DNA from: Fredinandcohnia quinoae
Lineage (GTDB): Bacteria > Bacillota > Bacilli > Bacillales > Bacillaceae_L
NCBI RefSeq assembly: GCF_022427965.1
Contig: NZ_JAKTTI010000018.1
Span: 1 to 64,000, forward strand
DNA: 64,000 bases
Direction: 5' to 3'
Part shown: in pieces, positions 19,447 to 35,133 of the stretch
Layout: every line of letters begins with the position of its first letter
Numbering within the stretch: position 1 is the stretch's first letter
Made by a program: the position numbers and the translations under genes
Notes under the pieces: model-generated
What the model saw: the letters and a program-made list of their open reading frames with translations, nothing else
Database searches by the model: none
Told to the model about the DNA's origin: nothing

Positions 19447-20739
19447 TTATTTGATAAATCCTTTATAATGACGTTTCACAAGTTGACTTTCTAGCTGTTT
19501 CATTGTTTCTAAAGCAACACCAACAACGATCAGCAAACTTGTTCCACCAATCTGTGCAGATTCCGGTAGGTTAGCAAACTTTATAAAGAATACAGGAAGA
19601 ATAGATATAGCTGCTAAGAAAATAGAACCAACGAAGGTTAATCGATACAGAATTTTTGTTACATATTCTTGTGTATTCTTTCCTGGGCGGATCCCTGGGA
19701 TATACCCACCTTGCTTTTTCAAATTATCTGCCATTTGTTCAGGATTAACTTGAACAAATGTATAGAAATAAGTGAAGGCAACGATGAGTGCAATATATAT
19801 AATCATACCAACAGGTTGTGTATAATCAAAATATTTTTCAATCCACAATGTCACACTATTTGGACCAAAAAACGATGCAATCGTAGGTGGTGTAATAATG
19901 AAAGACACCGCGAAGATTACGGGAATAACCCCTGCAGCATTTACTTTTAATGGTAAATGTGTTGAGTGTCCACCAACAGGACTATTTGCAACTAACCGCT
20001 TTGCGTATTGAATTGGTATTTTACGAATAGCTTGTTGGATGAAGATAACAGCTACTACTACGGCTACTATAGCAACTAACAATAGTATTACAGTAACGAT
20101 TCGTAAGAATAGTTGATCACCAGCATCTTCAAACTGTTGAACATATACTTGGTTTACCGCATTTGGAATAGCAGCAACGATACCAGCAAAAATGATAATT
20201 GAAATCCCATTACCTACTCCTTTTGCAGTAATTTGCTCGCCTAACCACATAAGAAATGCAGTTCCGCCAGTAAGAACAACTGCGATTAAAAGATACGTAT
20301 CAATTCCGGGATTTTTAATTAATTGTCCATTTGCCATGTTGTTAAAGCCATAAGACATTCCTAGCGCTTGTATAAAACCTAGTACAATTGTTCCGTAACG
20401 AGTGAATTGAGCAAGTTTTCGGCGTCCAACCTCACCTTGCTTCGACCATTCCGTAAATTTAGGAACAACATCCATTTGCAATAATTGAATGATAATGGAT
20501 GCTGTGATATACGGCATGATCCCCATAGCAAGAATTGAGAAGTTTGAAAGGGCGCCCCCACCAAATGTATTTAGTAAACCAAATACACCTGATGTTCCAC
20601 TTTCCTTCAATACATCAGCATTCACGTTTGGTACCGGTATAAAGGTACCGATTCTGAACACTACTAACATAAGTAAAGTGAATATAATCTTATTTCTTAT
20701 ATCACTTACGCGCATAAAATTGGAGATTGTCTGAAACAT
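19447..20739 (-). CDS. secY: protein translocase channel SecY
   Basis: 430 residues, ten membrane segments with the plug region after the first. It contains [30 protein letters not shown] and [22 protein letters not shown] in a cytosolic loop that contacts SecA and the ribosome. It partners SecE (46704). The start codon overlaps the rplO stop. Confidence 0.98.
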   Translation of the reverse strand: MFQTISNFMRVSDIRNKIIFTLLMLVVFRIGTFIPVPNVNADVLKESGTSGVFGLLNTFGGGALSNFSILAMGIMPYITASIIIQLLQMDVVPKFTEWSKQGEVGRRKLAQFTRYGTIVLGFIQALGMSYGFNNMANGQLIKNPGIDTYLLIAVVLTGGTAFLMWLGEQITAKGVGNGISIIIFAGIVAAIPNAVNQVYVQQFEDAGDQLFLRIVTVILLLVAIVAVVVAVIFIQQAIRKIPIQYAKRLVANSPVGGHSTHLPLKVNAAGVIPVIFAVSFIITPPTIASFFGPNSVTLWIEKYFDYTQPVGMIIYIALIVAFTYFYTFVQVNPEQMADNLKKQGGYIPGIRPGKNTQEYVTKILYRLTFVGSIFLAAISILPVFFIKFANLPESAQIGGTSLLIVVGVALETMKQLESQLVKRHYKGFIK

Positions 20740-21179
20740 TAAATCACCTCTGTATTTCCGCCAGCGGCTTCAATCGCTTCTTTAGCAGTAGAGGAGAATT
20801 TATGAGCTTTTACTGTAAGTTTCTTTTCAAGAGTTCCTTTTCCAAGAATCTTAATACCAGCATTTAATTTACTTACAACACCAGTTTCGATTAAAAGTTC
20901 AGGTGTTACTTCTGTTCCATCTTCAAAACGGTTAAGAGTTTCAAGGTTAACAATTGCAAAGTCCTTGCGATTGATGTTCGTGAATCCACGTTTAGGTAGA
21001 CGTTGGAATAAAGGTGTTTGACCACCCTCAAATCCAGGACGTACACCACCACCTGAACGAGCATTTTGTCCTTTGTGACCTTTACCAGAAGTTTTACCAT
21101 TACCTGATCCAATACCACGACCTACACGATTACGTGTTTTACGTGATCCTTCTGCTGGTTGTAATTCATGAAGTTTCAT
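20739..21179 (-). CDS. rplO: 50S ribosomal protein L15
   Basis: 146 residues. [21 protein letters not shown] followed by [35 protein letters not shown] is the glycine- and arginine-rich extension that threads into 23S rRNA. TAATG overlap couples it to secY. Confidence 0.98.
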   Translation of the reverse strand: MKLHELQPAEGSRKTRNRVGRGIGSGNGKTSGKGHKGQNARSGGGVRPGFEGGQTPLFQRLPKRGFTNINRKDFAIVNLETLNRFEDGTEVTPELLIETGVVSKLNAGIKILGKGTLEKKLTVKAHKFSSTAKEAIEAAGGNTEVI

Positions 21180-21212
21180 TTGGGCACCTCCTTATTTCAG
21201 AAAAAAATTCAA

Positions 21213-21395
21213 TTATTGTTCTTTAACCGTAACAAGATGAGCAACTTTATTAATCATACCGCGAATCGCAGCATTATCATCATGAACAACAGTTTGATGT
21301 AATTTTTTTAATCCTAGAGTACGAACAGTTACACGTTGGTCTTCAGGGCGTCCAATGACACTGCGAGTGAGGGTAATTGCTAATTTGTTTGACAT
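21213..21395 (-). CDS. rpmD: 50S ribosomal protein L30
   Basis: 60 residues, [38 protein letters not shown]. It is the short bacterial form in the standard rpsE-rpmD-rplO order, with GGAGG before the ATG. Confidence 0.97.
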   Translation of the reverse strand: MSNKLAITLTRSVIGRPEDQRVTVRTLGLKKLHQTVVHDDNAAIRGMINKVAHLVTVKEQ

Positions 21396-21408
21396 TTGGT
21401 TTCCCTCC

Positions 21409-21909
21409 TTATCCTAACAGTTCTTCTACTGATTTACCACGTAACTTAGCTACATCTTCAGCACGCTTTAATTGAGTAAGTCCATCAATAGTAGCACGAA
21501 TCATATTTACTGGAGTGTTTGTTCCTAGTGATTTTGATAAAATATCACCAACACCTGCTAATTCAAGAACAGCACGTACCGGGCCACCTGCGATAACCCC
21601 TGTACCTTCTGATGCAGGCTTTAATAATACTTCACCAGCTCCAAAACGACCGATTACTTGATGAGGTATAGTAGTTCCAACCTTCGGAACCGAAATTAGG
21701 TTCTTTTTAGCATCTTCGATAGCTTTACGGATTGCATCTGGAACTTCTTGTGCTTTTCCAGTACCAAATCCAACGTGTCCGTTTTTATCTCCAACTACAA
21801 CTAATGCGGCAAAGCGGAATCGACGACCACCCTTTACAACCTTAGCTACACGGTTAACGGTAACAACGCGTTCTTCAAGTTCTAATTTGTTTGGATCAAT
21901 GCGATGCAT
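21409..21909 (-). CDS. rpsE: 30S ribosomal protein S5
   Basis: 166 residues. The N-terminal dsRNA-binding-like domain has [29 protein letters not shown], and the C-terminal domain has [22 protein letters not shown]. The KGGRR loop tied to translational fidelity and spectinomycin response is intact. Confidence 0.98.
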   Translation of the reverse strand: MHRIDPNKLELEERVVTVNRVAKVVKGGRRFRFAALVVVGDKNGHVGFGTGKAQEVPDAIRKAIEDAKKNLISVPKVGTTIPHQVIGRFGAGEVLLKPASEGTGVIAGGPVRAVLELAGVGDILSKSLGTNTPVNMIRATIDGLTQLKRAEDVAKLRGKSVEELLG

Positions 21910-21929
21910 CTTATTGTCCCTCCTTTTTA

Positions 21930-22292
21930 CTAAAATTCTAGTCCAGCTTCACGTGCAGCTTCAGCTAAAGCTTTTACACGTCCATGATATAGATATCCTC
22001 CACGGTCAAAAACTACCGCTTTGATTCCTTTTTCGATTGCACGTTTTGCAACAAGTTCGCCAACTTTTTGTGCTGCATCTACGTTACCAGCGGCTTCAAG
22101 GTTAAGTTCTTTATCCATTGTAGAAGCACTTGCAAGTGTAACAGAATTTACATCATCAATTAATTGAGCGTAAATGTGTTTGTTAGAACGAAACACATTT
22201 AAGCGAGGGCGAGCAGCAGTTCCAGATACACGAGAACGAACACGAATATGTCTTTTTCTACGGACTGCATTTTTATCCTGTTTCGTAATCAT
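21930..22292 (-). CDS. rplR: 50S ribosomal protein L18
   Basis: 120 residues. [33 protein letters not shown] is followed by the conserved end [26 protein letters not shown]. It binds 5S rRNA. Confidence 0.98.
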   Translation of the reverse strand: MITKQDKNAVRRKRHIRVRSRVSGTAARPRLNVFRSNKHIYAQLIDDVNSVTLASASTMDKELNLEAAGNVDAAQKVGELVAKRAIEKGIKAVVFDRGGYLYHGRVKALAEAAREAGLEF

Positions 22293-22324
22293 TTACGTCT
22301 CTCCTTTCTTTTACCTAAAAAGGT

Positions 22325-22861
22325 TTACTTCGCAGTTTTACCTTCTTTACGACGAACAAATTCACCTTCGTAGCGAATACCTTTTCCTTTATAAGGCTCA
22401 GGCGGACGTACACCACGAATATTAGCAGCTAATGCACCAACACGCTCTTTATCGATACCTTTTACAATAATTTTTGTATTTGAAGGAACATCGATTTCGA
22501 TACCAGCTTCTGGAACCATTTCAACTGGGTGAGAGTAACCAACATTAAGGACTAATTTATTTCCAGCTTTTTGAGCACGGTAACCGACCCCGATTAACTC
22601 TAAGCCTCTTTCAAAGCCTTTGTGTACTCCCTCAATCATGTTTCCTAGAATACTACGTGTTGTGCCGTGAAGTGCACGGTGTTCTTTATTATCAGTCGGA
22701 CGAGTAACGTTAATAACGTTATCTTCATGCTTAATAATCATATCAGGATGGAAAGTACGAGTTAGTTCGCCTTTCGGTCCTTTTACAGTAATAGTGTTTT
22801 CGTTAAAAGTAACAGTAACACCAGATGGAATTTCGATTGGTTTCTTACCAATACGTGACAT
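22325..22861 (-). CDS. rplF: 50S ribosomal protein L6
   Basis: 178 residues, two tandem L6 folds. [16 protein letters not shown] opens it. The signature [29 protein letters not shown] sits at the C-terminus near the sarcin-ricin loop. Confidence 0.98.
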   Translation of the reverse strand: MSRIGKKPIEIPSGVTVTFNENTITVKGPKGELTRTFHPDMIIKHEDNVINVTRPTDNKEHRALHGTTRSILGNMIEGVHKGFERGLELIGVGYRAQKAGNKLVLNVGYSHPVEMVPEAGIEIDVPSNTKIIVKGIDKERVGALAANIRGVRPPEPYKGKGIRYEGEFVRRKEGKTAK

Positions 22862-22889
22862 GTACTACACCTCCATTCTTTTCAAGCAA

Positions 22890-24057
<1,168 letters not shown>

Positions 24058-24080
24058 GTAAGTACCTCCTTTCTTCTATA

Positions 24081-24392
24081 CTATTTATCTAAAGTTTCAC
24101 CAGATTTTTTTGCAACACGTACCTTTTTGCCATTAACTTCTTTGTAACCAACACGAGTTGGTGTACCAGATTTTGGATCTAATGGCATAACATTTGATAC
24201 ATGAATAGGTGCCTCTTGGCTGATAATTCCACCTTGTGGATTAGCTTGAGACGGCTTTGAATGTTTTTTTACAATATTTACGCCTTCAACTAGTACACGG
24301 TCTTTCTTTGGATATGCTTCAAGGATTACACCTTGTTTACCTTTATCTTTTCCAGAAAGAACTTGAACTTTGTCACCTTTTTTTACATGCAT
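24081..24392 (-). CDS. rplX: 50S ribosomal protein L24
   Basis: 103 residues. A KOW motif ([21 protein letters not shown]) is followed by [21 protein letters not shown]. It is an assembly initiator at the exit-tunnel side of the 50S subunit. Confidence 0.98.
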   Translation of the reverse strand: MHVKKGDKVQVLSGKDKGKQGVILEAYPKKDRVLVEGVNIVKKHSKPSQANPQGGIISQEAPIHVSNVMPLDPKSGTPTRVGYKEVNGKKVRVAKKSGETLDK

Positions 24393-24429
24393 CTATTTCG
24401 CACCTCCTTAAAGGCCAATCAATTTCGTT

Positions 24430-24798
<369 letters not shown>

Positions 24799-24845
24799 TC
24801 ATGAAACCTCCCTTCGGATTTTTGATTGATCCGAACAAATTAAAA

Positions 24846-25130
<285 letters not shown>

Positions 25131-25137
25131 TTATCGA

Positions 25138-26417
<1,280 letters not shown>

Positions 26418-26420
26418 TAC

Positions 26421-26762
26421 TTATCCCTCCTTTTTCTCTGATACCACGATCGTAATGTGGCTAGTGCGTTTGTTGATTTGACTTGCACGTCCCATTGCTC
26501 TAGGACGGAATCTTTTTAATGTTGGACCTTCATTTACATACGCTTCAGTAATTACTAAATTGTTTGCGTCCATTTCGTAGTTATGTTCTGCATTTGCAAT
26601 TGCAGAGTTTAGAACTTTTTCTACAATTGGAGAAGCAGCTTTTGGTGTATGACGTAGGATTGCAACTGCTTCACCTACTTGCTTACCTCGAATCAAATCA
26701 GCGACTAGTCGAACTTTACGAGGAGCAATACGAACTGTTCTCGCGACAGCTTTAGCTTGCAT
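26421..26762 (-). CDS. rplV: 50S ribosomal protein L22
   Basis: 113 residues from [28 protein letters not shown] sets the start at 26762. The beta-hairpin loop near [19 protein letters not shown] protrudes into the exit tunnel and is intact, with no macrolide-type deletion visible. Confidence 0.97.
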   Translation of the reverse strand: MQAKAVARTVRIAPRKVRLVADLIRGKQVGEAVAILRHTPKAASPIVEKVLNSAIANAEHNYEMDANNLVITEAYVNEGPTLKRFRPRAMGRASQINKRTSHITIVVSEKKEG

Positions 26763-26779
26763 AGATAATCCTCCTCTCA

Positions 26780-27058
26780 TTAACGTCTTGTTTTCTTATC
26801 GTCATTTGCATGGCCTTTATAAGTACGAGTTGGTGCGAATTCACCAAGCTTGTGACCAACCATATCTTCAGTTACATAGACCGGCACGTGTTTGCGACCA
26901 TCATATACAGCGATTGTGTGACCAATAAATTGAGGGAAAATTGTTGAACGACGAGACCAAGTTTTAATAACTTGCTTTTTCTCAGAATCATTCATCTTTT
27001 CTACCTTAACCATCAAGTGATCATCAACAAAAGGTCCCTTTTTTAAGCTACGACCCAT
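26780..27058 (-). CDS. rpsS: 30S ribosomal protein S19
   Basis: 92 residues. [22 protein letters not shown] is followed by [46 protein letters not shown], split here only by conserved Arg/Ser. It sits on the 30S head and contacts A-site tRNA. Confidence 0.98.
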   Translation of the reverse strand: MGRSLKKGPFVDDHLMVKVEKMNDSEKKQVIKTWSRRSTIFPQFIGHTIAVYDGRKHVPVYVTEDMVGHKLGEFAPTRTYKGHANDDKKTRR

Positions 27059-27115
27059 GAGTGAACCTCCCTTCGTGATTGACCTACGGTTCCGATGAAC
27101 CGTAGCACAATCCCG

Positions 27116-27946
27116 TTATTTTTTACGACTACGTACGATAAATTTATCAGACTTATTCGTTTTCTTACGAGTTTTGAATCCAAGAGTTGGTTTACCCCAT
27201 GGAGTCATTGGTGATTTACGTCCGATTGGAGATTTACCTTCACCACCACCGTGTGGGTGATCGTTAGGGTTCATTACAGATCCACGAACTGTTGGGCGCT
27301 TGCCTAACCAACGTGAACGACCTGCTTTACCAATGTTCACTAGTTCGTGTTGTTCATTACCTACTTGACCGATTGTTGCACGGCAAGTTGCAAGAATCAT
27401 ACGAACCTCACCAGAGTTAAGACGTACTAATACGTACTTACCTTCTTTACCAAGAACTTGTGCAGAAGTACCAGCAGAACGTACTAATTGACCGCCTTTA
27501 CCAGGTTTTAATTCAATATTGTGGATTACTGTACCCACTGGAATATTTACTAATGGAAGTGCATTTCCTACTTTAATATCAGCTTCAGGTCCTGATACTA
27601 CCTCCATACCAACTTTTAAGTTTTTAGGAGCTAGGATGTAGCGCTTTTCTCCATCAACATAGTTTATTAAAGCAATATTTGCTGAACGGTTTGGATCATA
27701 TTCAATCGTAGCAACGCGTCCTGGTATACCATCTTTTTCACGTTTGAAATCGATGATACGGTATTGACGCTTGTGACCGCCACCTTGATGACGTACTGTT
27801 AATTTACCTTGGTTGTTACGACCACCTTTTCTGTGTAAAGGCGCTAGTAACGACTTTTCCGGTTTGTCAGTAGTTATGTCAGCAAAATCTAATGATGTCA
27901 TATTACGACGACCGTTTGAGGTTGGTTTATAATGTTTAATCGCCAT
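27116..27946 (-). CDS. rplB: 50S ribosomal protein L2
   Basis: 276 residues. [23 protein letters not shown] lies in the N-terminal OB/SH3 region. The C-terminal [19 protein letters not shown] holds the conserved His needed for peptidyl transfer and subunit association. Confidence 0.98.
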   Translation of the reverse strand: MAIKHYKPTSNGRRNMTSLDFADITTDKPEKSLLAPLHRKGGRNNQGKLTVRHQGGGHKRQYRIIDFKREKDGIPGRVATIEYDPNRSANIALINYVDGEKRYILAPKNLKVGMEVVSGPEADIKVGNALPLVNIPVGTVIHNIELKPGKGGQLVRSAGTSAQVLGKEGKYVLVRLNSGEVRMILATCRATIGQVGNEQHELVNIGKAGRSRWLGKRPTVRGSVMNPNDHPHGGGEGKSPIGRKSPMTPWGKPTLGFKTRKKTNKSDKFIVRSRKK

Positions 27947-27973
27947 CTCTATTTCCCTCCTTCTCTTTTAGAC

Positions 27974-28261
27974 TTATACTTCAAAGAATTCAATTTCTTT
28001 GCTATCAGCTGTTAATTTTACAATCGCTTTTCTGCGTTTGTTTGTGTATCCGCTGTGACGACCTACACGTTTGAATTTGCCTTTGTAATTCATGACGTTA
28101 ACTTTTTCAACTTTAACTCCGAAAATTTGCTCAATCGCATCTTTTACTTCAGTCTTGTTTGATTTAACATCAACATCAAATGTATATTTTTTCTCAGCCA
28201 TTAGATCTGATGAACGTTCAGTAATTACGGGGCGCTTAATAATATCACGAGGATCTTTCAT
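27974..28261 (-). CDS. rplW: 50S ribosomal protein L23
   Basis: 95 residues. [25 protein letters not shown] and [20 protein letters not shown] are conserved. It is the docking site for trigger factor and SRP at the tunnel exit. Its start overlaps the rplD stop by one base. Confidence 0.98.
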   Translation of the reverse strand: MKDPRDIIKRPVITERSSDLMAEKKYTFDVDVKSNKTEVKDAIEQIFGVKVEKVNVMNYKGKFKRVGRHSGYTNKRRKAIVKLTADSKEIEFFEV

Positions 28262-28884
28262 TATGCGAGCACCTCCTCTACTTTTTCCACCGCAGCTTTA
28301 GTAATCACAAGCTTATCGTGGTTAAGAACATCAAGAACATTTACTCCATTTGCCGCAACAACAGTTACTCCAGGAATATTACGTGCTGAAAGTGCAATTG
28401 CTTCGTTGTTATCAGCTGTTACAATCAATGCTTTGCGGTCTACGTTTAAACCTTTTAAGACTGCAACCATTTCTTTTGTTTTTGGAGTGTCTAATACTAG
28501 ATTATCTAATACTAAAATATTGTCCTCTAACACTTTACTTGATAATGCTGATTTGATTGCTAAACGGCGTACTTTTTTAGGTAATTTAAAGCTATAGCTT
28601 CTTGGTGTAGGACCAAATACTGTCCCACCGCCACGCCATTGTGGTGAACGGATTGACCCTTGACGAGCACGACCAGTTCCTTTTTGACGCCAAGGTTTGC
28701 GTCCTCCGCCAGCTACTTCTGAGCGAATTTTTGTTTTATGAGTACCTTGACGCATTGATGCTCTTTGCATAATGACAGCGTCAAATAGTACTTTGTTATT
28801 TGGTTCAATCCCGAATACAGAATCGTTTAATTCGATTTCTCCAACTGATGAACCAGTTTGGTTATACAATGATACTTTTGGCAT
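28261..28884 (-). CDS. rplD: 50S ribosomal protein L4
   Basis: 207 residues. The tunnel-lining loop is intact ([16 protein letters not shown]-type: [20 protein letters not shown]). The C-terminal Rossmann-like half contains [16 protein letters not shown]. In gamma-proteobacteria L4 represses the S10 operon. In Bacillus this is less clear. Confidence 0.98.
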   Translation of the reverse strand: MPKVSLYNQTGSSVGEIELNDSVFGIEPNNKVLFDAVIMQRASMRQGTHKTKIRSEVAGGGRKPWRQKGTGRARQGSIRSPQWRGGGTVFGPTPRSYSFKLPKKVRRLAIKSALSSKVLEDNILVLDNLVLDTPKTKEMVAVLKGLNVDRKALIVTADNNEAIALSARNIPGVTVVAANGVNVLDVLNHDKLVITKAAVEKVEEVLA

Positions 28885-28910
28885 AGGAATTTTCCTCCTT
28901 TCTTAGTAAA

Positions 28911-29540
28911 TTACTTTGCTTTTACAGCAGATTTAATAGTAATTACTGATTTTCTTGCGCCTGGTACATTACCTTTTACTAAAAGAAGATTACGTTCTGT
29001 ATCTACTTTAACAATTTCTAAGTTTTGAACAGTAACACGTTCTCCACCCATACGTCCAGGTAGTAGTTTGTTTTTGAATACACGGTTTGGTGCTACAGGT
29101 CCCATTGAACCAGGACGACGGTGGTAGCGTGAACCATGAGACATAGGTCCGCGGGATTGTCCGTGGCGTTTAATCGCACCTTGGAATCCTTTACCTTTTG
29201 ATTTTCCTGTTACATCAACAATATCTCCTTCAGCGAAGATATCAACTTTGACTTCTTGACCAACTTCAAACTGCTCTAAACTTACTCCACGTAATTCACG
29301 TACGAAGCGCTTAGTTCCAGTATTAGCTTTTGCCACATGGCCTTTTTCAGGTTTGTTTGAAAGCTTTTCTCTTTTATCATCAAAACCGATTTGAATCGCT
29401 TCATAACCATCAGTTTCAACAGATTTCTTTTGAAGTACTACGTTTGGAGTAGCTTCGATAACTGTTACCGGTACAAGTTCACCATTTCCTACGAATACTT
29501 GAGTCATACCGATTTTTCTACCTAAGATTCCCTTGGTCAT
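28911..29540 (-). CDS. rplC: 50S ribosomal protein L3
   Basis: 209 residues. [26 protein letters not shown] opens it. The central extension [19 protein letters not shown] reaches the peptidyl-transferase centre, followed by RRPGSMG. GGAGG precedes the ATG. Confidence 0.98.
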   Translation of the reverse strand: MTKGILGRKIGMTQVFVGNGELVPVTVIEATPNVVLQKKSVETDGYEAIQIGFDDKREKLSNKPEKGHVAKANTGTKRFVRELRGVSLEQFEVGQEVKVDIFAEGDIVDVTGKSKGKGFQGAIKRHGQSRGPMSHGSRYHRRPGSMGPVAPNRVFKNKLLPGRMGGERVTVQNLEIVKVDTERNLLLVKGNVPGARKSVITIKSAVKAK

Positions 29541-29582
29541 TAGTCACACCTCCTATAATATTTGCATTTATTTCATATTGAA

Positions 29583-30149
<567 letters not shown>

Positions 30150-30182
30150 TTATTGGAAAAGAATATTTTTAGGCAAAATAAA

Positions 30183-30203
30183 ACAGGTGAGAGTCTCACC
30201 TGT
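30183..30203 (-). terminator. tuf terminator
   Basis: ACAGGTGAGA and TCTCACCTGT form a perfect 10-bp stem with a one-base centre. TTTTATTTT follows on the minus strand, just after the tuf stop. Confidence 0.8.
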
Positions 30204-30221
30204 CTTTTATCATTCATTTAA

Positions 30222-31412
30222 TTATTCTTGGATTGTAGCAACGATACCAGCGCCTACTGTACGTCCACCTTCACGAATAGAGAACTTAGTTCCTTCTTCG
30301 ATCGCAACTGGAGCAATTAGCTCAACAGTCATTTCGATGTTATCACCAGGCATTACCATTTCAACACCTTCTGGAAGTTGGCAAATTCCAGTTACGTCAG
30401 TTGTACGGAAGTAGAACTGAGGACGGTAGTTAGAGAAGAATGGAGTGTGACGTCCACCCTCTTCTTTTGATAATACATAAACTTCTGCTTTGAATTTAGT
30501 GTGTGGCTTGATTGTGCCTGGTTTAGCAAGTACTTGACCACGTTGGATGTCTTCACGAGCAACACCACGAAGTAGTGCACCGATGTTGTCACCAGCTTCA
30601 GCAAAGTCAAGAAGCTTACGGAACATTTCAACACCTGTTACAGTAGTTGATTTTGGCTCTTCAGTTAAACCGATGATTTCTACAACTTCACCAACTTTAA
30701 CTTGTCCGCGCTCTACACGACCTGTAGCAACAGTTCCACGACCAGTGATTGAGAATACGTCCTCAACTGGCATCATGAATGGCTTTTCAGTATCACGTTG
30801 TGGATTTGGAATGTACTCATCAACAGCAGCCATTAATTCAAGTACTTTTTCTTCCCATTCTGTTTCACCTTCAAGAGCTTTAAGAGCAGAACCTTTGATA
30901 ACAGGAATGTCGTCACCAGGGAATTCATATTCAGAAAGAAGGTCACGAATTTCCATTTCTACTAGTTCTAATAATTCTTCGTCATCTACCATGTCACATT
31001 TGTTCATGAATACAACAAGGTAAGGTACACCTACTTGACGAGATAGAAGGATGTGCTCACGAGTTTGTGGCATTGGACCATCAGCTGCAGAAACAACTAG
31101 GATTCCTCCGTCCATTTGTGCAGCACCAGTGATCATGTTTTTAACATAGTCAGCGTGTCCTGGGCAGTCAACGTGTGCATAGTGACGTGCATCAGTTTCA
31201 TACTCAACGTGTGCAGTAGAGATTGTGATTCCACGTTCTCTTTCTTCTGGAGCACCATCGATTTGGTCGTAAGCCATAGCTACACCTTTACCAGATCTTT
31301 TTGCTAATACGTTAGTGATTGCAGCAGTTAAAGTAGTTTTACCGTGGTCAACGTGACCAATTGTACCGATATTTGCATGTGGTTTCGAACGGTCAAATTT
31401 CTCTTTTCCCAT
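30222..31412 (-). CDS. tuf: elongation factor Tu
   Basis: 396 residues. The G motifs are [13 protein letters not shown] (P loop), DCPGHADYV (switch II) and NKCD, with SAL in the third G motif. Domains II and III carry [17 protein letters not shown] and FRTTDVTG. It delivers aminoacyl-tRNA to the ribosome. AGGAGG precedes the ATG. Confidence 0.99.
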   Translation of the reverse strand: MGKEKFDRSKPHANIGTIGHVDHGKTTLTAAITNVLAKRSGKGVAMAYDQIDGAPEERERGITISTAHVEYETDARHYAHVDCPGHADYVKNMITGAAQMDGGILVVSAADGPMPQTREHILLSRQVGVPYLVVFMNKCDMVDDEELLELVEMEIRDLLSEYEFPGDDIPVIKGSALKALEGETEWEEKVLELMAAVDEYIPNPQRDTEKPFMMPVEDVFSITGRGTVATGRVERGQVKVGEVVEIIGLTEEPKSTTVTGVEMFRKLLDFAEAGDNIGALLRGVAREDIQRGQVLAKPGTIKPHTKFKAEVYVLSKEEGGRHTPFFSNYRPQFYFRTTDVTGICQLPEGVEMVMPGDNIEMTVELIAPVAIEEGTKFSIREGGRTVGAGIVATIQE

Positions 31413-31460
31413 TTGAAAAGCCTCCTTAAGTATTTTTGTTTTTAATGGTAAGTATGAAAT

Positions 31461-31503
31461 GCTATGAAAGTGAGAATCTTCATATAAGCTTCACTTTCAT
31501 AGC
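31461..31503. other. 13-bp perfect hairpin in the tuf leader
   Basis: GCTATGAAAGTGA (31461-31473) pairs perfectly with TCACTTTCATAGC (31491-31503) across 17 bases. It lies between the fusA end and tuf, directly downstream of a promoter. No U tract follows, so it is more likely an RNA-stability or processing structure than a terminator. Confidence 0.5.
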
Positions 31504-31514
31504 TTACATAAGTA

Positions 31515-31543
31515 GTTATACTTTAAGTAAAGATGAAAATCAA
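31515..31543 (-). promoter_or_regulatory. sigma-A promoter of tuf
   Basis: Minus strand: -35 TTGATT (31538-31543, at the fusA 3' end), 17-base spacer, -10 TATAAC (31515-31520). It would let tuf be expressed independently of the str operon. Confidence 0.55.
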
Positions 31544-33622
31544 TTATTCACCTTTATTTTTTTTGATAATTTCTTCAGAAATTGATTTTGGTACTTCTTC
31601 ATAGTGGTCAAAATGCATTGTGAATACTCCGCGACCTTGTGTGTTAGAACGTAAAGAAGTAGCATATCCGAACATTTCAGATAGTGGAACCATTGCACGA
31701 ACAACTTGTGCATTACCACGTGCTTCCATACCTTCTACACGTCCACGACGTGAAGTGATACCACCCATGATATCTCCCATGTATTCTTCAGGGATAACAA
31801 CTTCAACCTTCATAACAGGTTCTAAGATAACAGGGCTACATTTTGAAGCTGCATTTTTAAGTGCCATTGACGCAGCAATTTTAAACGCCATTTCACTTGA
31901 GTCTACATCATGGTATGAACCATCATATAGTCTAGCTTTAATATCAACTAATGGATAACCAGCTAGTACCCCTCTATCAAGAGCGTCTTCAAGTCCAGCT
32001 TGTACTGCAGGAATGTATTCACGAGGAACAACCCCACCTACGATGCCGTTTTCAAATTCAAATCCTTTACCTTCTTCATTTGGAGCGAACTCGATCCACA
32101 CGTGACCGTATTGTCCACGTCCACCAGATTGACGAGCAAATTTACCCTCAACTTGAGCAGATGAACGGAATGTTTCACGGTAAGCAACTTGTGGAGCACC
32201 AACATTAGCTTCAACTTTGAATTCACGCTTCATACGATCAACAAGGATATCTAAGTGAAGTTCACCCATACCCGCAATAATCGTTTGACCCGTTTCTTGG
32301 TCAGTATGTGCTCTAAATGTTGGATCCTCTTCTTGAAGCTTTTGTAAAGCAGTTGACATTTTGTCTTGGTCTGCTTTTGATTTTGGTTCAACAGAAAGTT
32401 GAATAACTGGTTCTGGGAATGTCATTGACTCAAGAATTACTAATTCTTTTTCATCACATAACGTATCACCAGTAGTTGTATCTTTTAATCCTACAGCAGC
32501 AGCAATATCACCTGCATGAACTACAGAGATTTCTTGACGGCTGTTTGCGTGCATTTGTAGAATACGACCAACACGTTCACGCTTACCTTTTGTAGAGTTT
32601 TGTACATATGATCCTGAGTTTAATGTACCAGAGTACACACGGAAGAATGTTAACTTACCTACATAAGGGTCTGTCATAACTTTGAATGCAAGAGCTGAGA
32701 ATGGCTCATTGTCATCAGAATGACGCTCAACTTCTTCTTCAGATTCAGGTAGATGACCTTTAATAGAAGGAACATCTGTTGGAGCTGGAAGATAGTCGAT
32801 TACAGCATCTAGCATTTTTTGAACACCTTTGTTCTTAAATGCTGTTCCACACATTACAGGATAGAATTCAACATTAATTGTACCTTTACGAATAGCAGCT
32901 TTTAGCTCTTCTTTAGAGATTTCTTCTCCACCAAGGTATTTTTCCATTAATTCTTCATCTAATTCTGCAACAGCTTCTAATAACTTCTCACGGTATTCAT
33001 TTGCTTGATCTACATATTCTTCAGGAATTTCTCCTTCTTGAATATCTGTACCAAGGTCATTACCATAAAAAGTAGCAGTCATTTCAACAAGGTCAATAAT
33101 TCCACTGAATTGATCTTCCGCACCAATTGGCAATTGGATTGGATGAGCATTCGCTTGTAAACGGTCATGAATTGTACCAACTGAATATAGGAAGTCCGCA
33201 CCTATCTTATCCATTTTATTAACGAATACGACACGTGGTACTCCATAAGTTGTTGCTTGTCTCCAAACAGTTTCAGTTTGTGGTTCAACCCCAGACTGTG
33301 CATCAAGAACCGTTACTGCACCATCTAATACACGAAGAGAACGCTCAACCTCAACAGTGAAGTCTACGTGTCCTGGTGTATCGATAATGTTAACGCGGTT
33401 ACCCTTCCATTGAGCAGTTGTTGCTGCAGATGTAATTGTAATTCCACGCTCTTGTTCTTGTTCCATCCAGTCCATTTGAGATGCACCTTCATGAGTTTCA
33501 CCGATTTTATGAATTTTACCAGTGTAATAAAGGATACGCTCAGTTGTTGTGGTTTTACCAGCATCGATATGCGCCATGATACCGATGTTACGAGTGTTTT
33601 CTAAGGAGAACTCTCTTGACAT
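31544..33622 (-). CDS. fusA: elongation factor G
   Basis: 692 residues. The G domain has [36 protein letters not shown] and NKMDKIGAD. The domain IV tip includes [13 protein letters not shown], and domain V ends [21 protein letters not shown]. It drives ribosomal translocation and recycling. No truncation is seen. Confidence 0.99.
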   Translation of the reverse strand: MSREFSLENTRNIGIMAHIDAGKTTTTERILYYTGKIHKIGETHEGASQMDWMEQEQERGITITSAATTAQWKGNRVNIIDTPGHVDFTVEVERSLRVLDGAVTVLDAQSGVEPQTETVWRQATTYGVPRVVFVNKMDKIGADFLYSVGTIHDRLQANAHPIQLPIGAEDQFSGIIDLVEMTATFYGNDLGTDIQEGEIPEEYVDQANEYREKLLEAVAELDEELMEKYLGGEEISKEELKAAIRKGTINVEFYPVMCGTAFKNKGVQKMLDAVIDYLPAPTDVPSIKGHLPESEEEVERHSDDNEPFSALAFKVMTDPYVGKLTFFRVYSGTLNSGSYVQNSTKGKRERVGRILQMHANSRQEISVVHAGDIAAAVGLKDTTTGDTLCDEKELVILESMTFPEPVIQLSVEPKSKADQDKMSTALQKLQEEDPTFRAHTDQETGQTIIAGMGELHLDILVDRMKREFKVEANVGAPQVAYRETFRSSAQVEGKFARQSGGRGQYGHVWIEFAPNEEGKGFEFENGIVGGVVPREYIPAVQAGLEDALDRGVLAGYPLVDIKARLYDGSYHDVDSSEMAFKIAASMALKNAASKCSPVILEPVMKVEVVIPEEYMGDIMGGITSRRGRVEGMEARGNAQVVRAMVPLSEMFGYATSLRSNTQGRGVFTMHFDHYEEVPKSISEEIIKKNKGE

Positions 33623-33714
33623 TGGGTCTTTCTCCTTCCTTTGTTAAGTATGGTTTTTATTAGGAAGCTCTGCTAAAATCGTTTCCTAATTTAACAGAGC
33701 ATGTAGTGTGAATC

Positions 33715-34185
33715 TTACCAACGATAGTGAGCAAACGCTTTGTTTGCTTCTGCCATTTTGTGAGTGTCTTCACGCTTTTTAACAGATGCACCACTATTAT
33801 TAGCAGCATCTAAAATTTCATTAGCTAAACGCTCTTCCATCGTTTTTTCTCCACGAAGACGTGCGTAATTAACTAACCAACGAAGACCAAGAGTTGTACG
33901 ACGGTCTGGGCGTACTTCTACAGGAACTTGGTAGTTCGCACCCCCAACACGACGTGCTCTTACTTCAAGTACCGGCATAATATTTTTGATTGCTTGCTCG
34001 AATACTTCCATAGCATTTTTACCTGAACGTTCTTGAACTAGTTCAAATGCGTTATATAAAATTGCTTGTGATTTACCTCTTTTACCATCAACCATCATTT
34101 TGTTGATCAAACGAGTTACAAGCTTTGAATTATAAATTGGATCTGGTAATACATCTCTTTTTGAAACAGGTCCTTTACGAGGCAT
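33715..34185 (-). CDS. rpsG: 30S ribosomal protein S7
   Basis: 156 residues. [30 protein letters not shown] opens it, with [22 protein letters not shown] and the C-terminal [20 protein letters not shown]-like end (KREDTHKM...). It organises the 30S head and E site. Confidence 0.98.
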   Translation of the reverse strand: MPRKGPVSKRDVLPDPIYNSKLVTRLINKMMVDGKRGKSQAILYNAFELVQERSGKNAMEVFEQAIKNIMPVLEVRARRVGGANYQVPVEVRPDRRTTLGLRWLVNYARLRGEKTMEERLANEILDAANNSGASVKKREDTHKMAEANKAFAHYRW

Positions 34186-34224
34186 TATATTTCCTCCTTT
34201 CAGTAATAATAAATATCATTTCTC

Positions 34225-34749
<525 letters not shown>

Positions 34750-34998
34750 TTAATTAATAATTGCAACAGCAGAAGCTCCAACCTCTATTCCACAAGCTTT
34801 TCCGAGCTTTTTCATAGAATCTACTTTTGTTACAGGTACTTGTCTTTCCTCGGCAGCGTGTAATATTTTATTAATCACACGTTGATCTGCATCTTCTGCC
34901 ACAACAACTTCCTGTACATGCATAGTTTGAATTGCTTTTACTGCCTGCTTTGTACCAACGATTAACTTCGTTGCCTGTAATACTTTTTCATAAGACAT
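34750..34998 (-). CDS. rplGB: L7Ae-family K-turn-binding protein (YbxF)
   Basis: 82 residues from MSYEKVLQATKLIVGTKQAV. An ATG one codon earlier shares the same GGAGG. It is an L7Ae/L30e fold with VVVAEDADQRVINKIL and VDSMKKLGKACGIEVGASAVAI, which bind RNA kink-turns in the B. subtilis homologue. It is conserved between rpoC and rpsL. Confidence 0.93.
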   Translation of the reverse strand: MSYEKVLQATKLIVGTKQAVKAIQTMHVQEVVVAEDADQRVINKILHAAEERQVPVTKVDSMKKLGKACGIEVGASAVAIIN

Positions 34999-35133
34999 CA
35001 TAAATATCCTCCAAAGTATCAGGTTTAAGGAGCACCTTTGATATATTAACATCCTAAGAGAAGGATGTCAACTACATGTGAAATATTTTATTTCAACTTG
35101 TAGGTAACATCCATTCTTAGAACTATCATTTCA

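Noticed and set aside
30547-31023. 158-codon plus-strand ORF
   Set aside because: An antisense shadow of tuf created by its codon usage.
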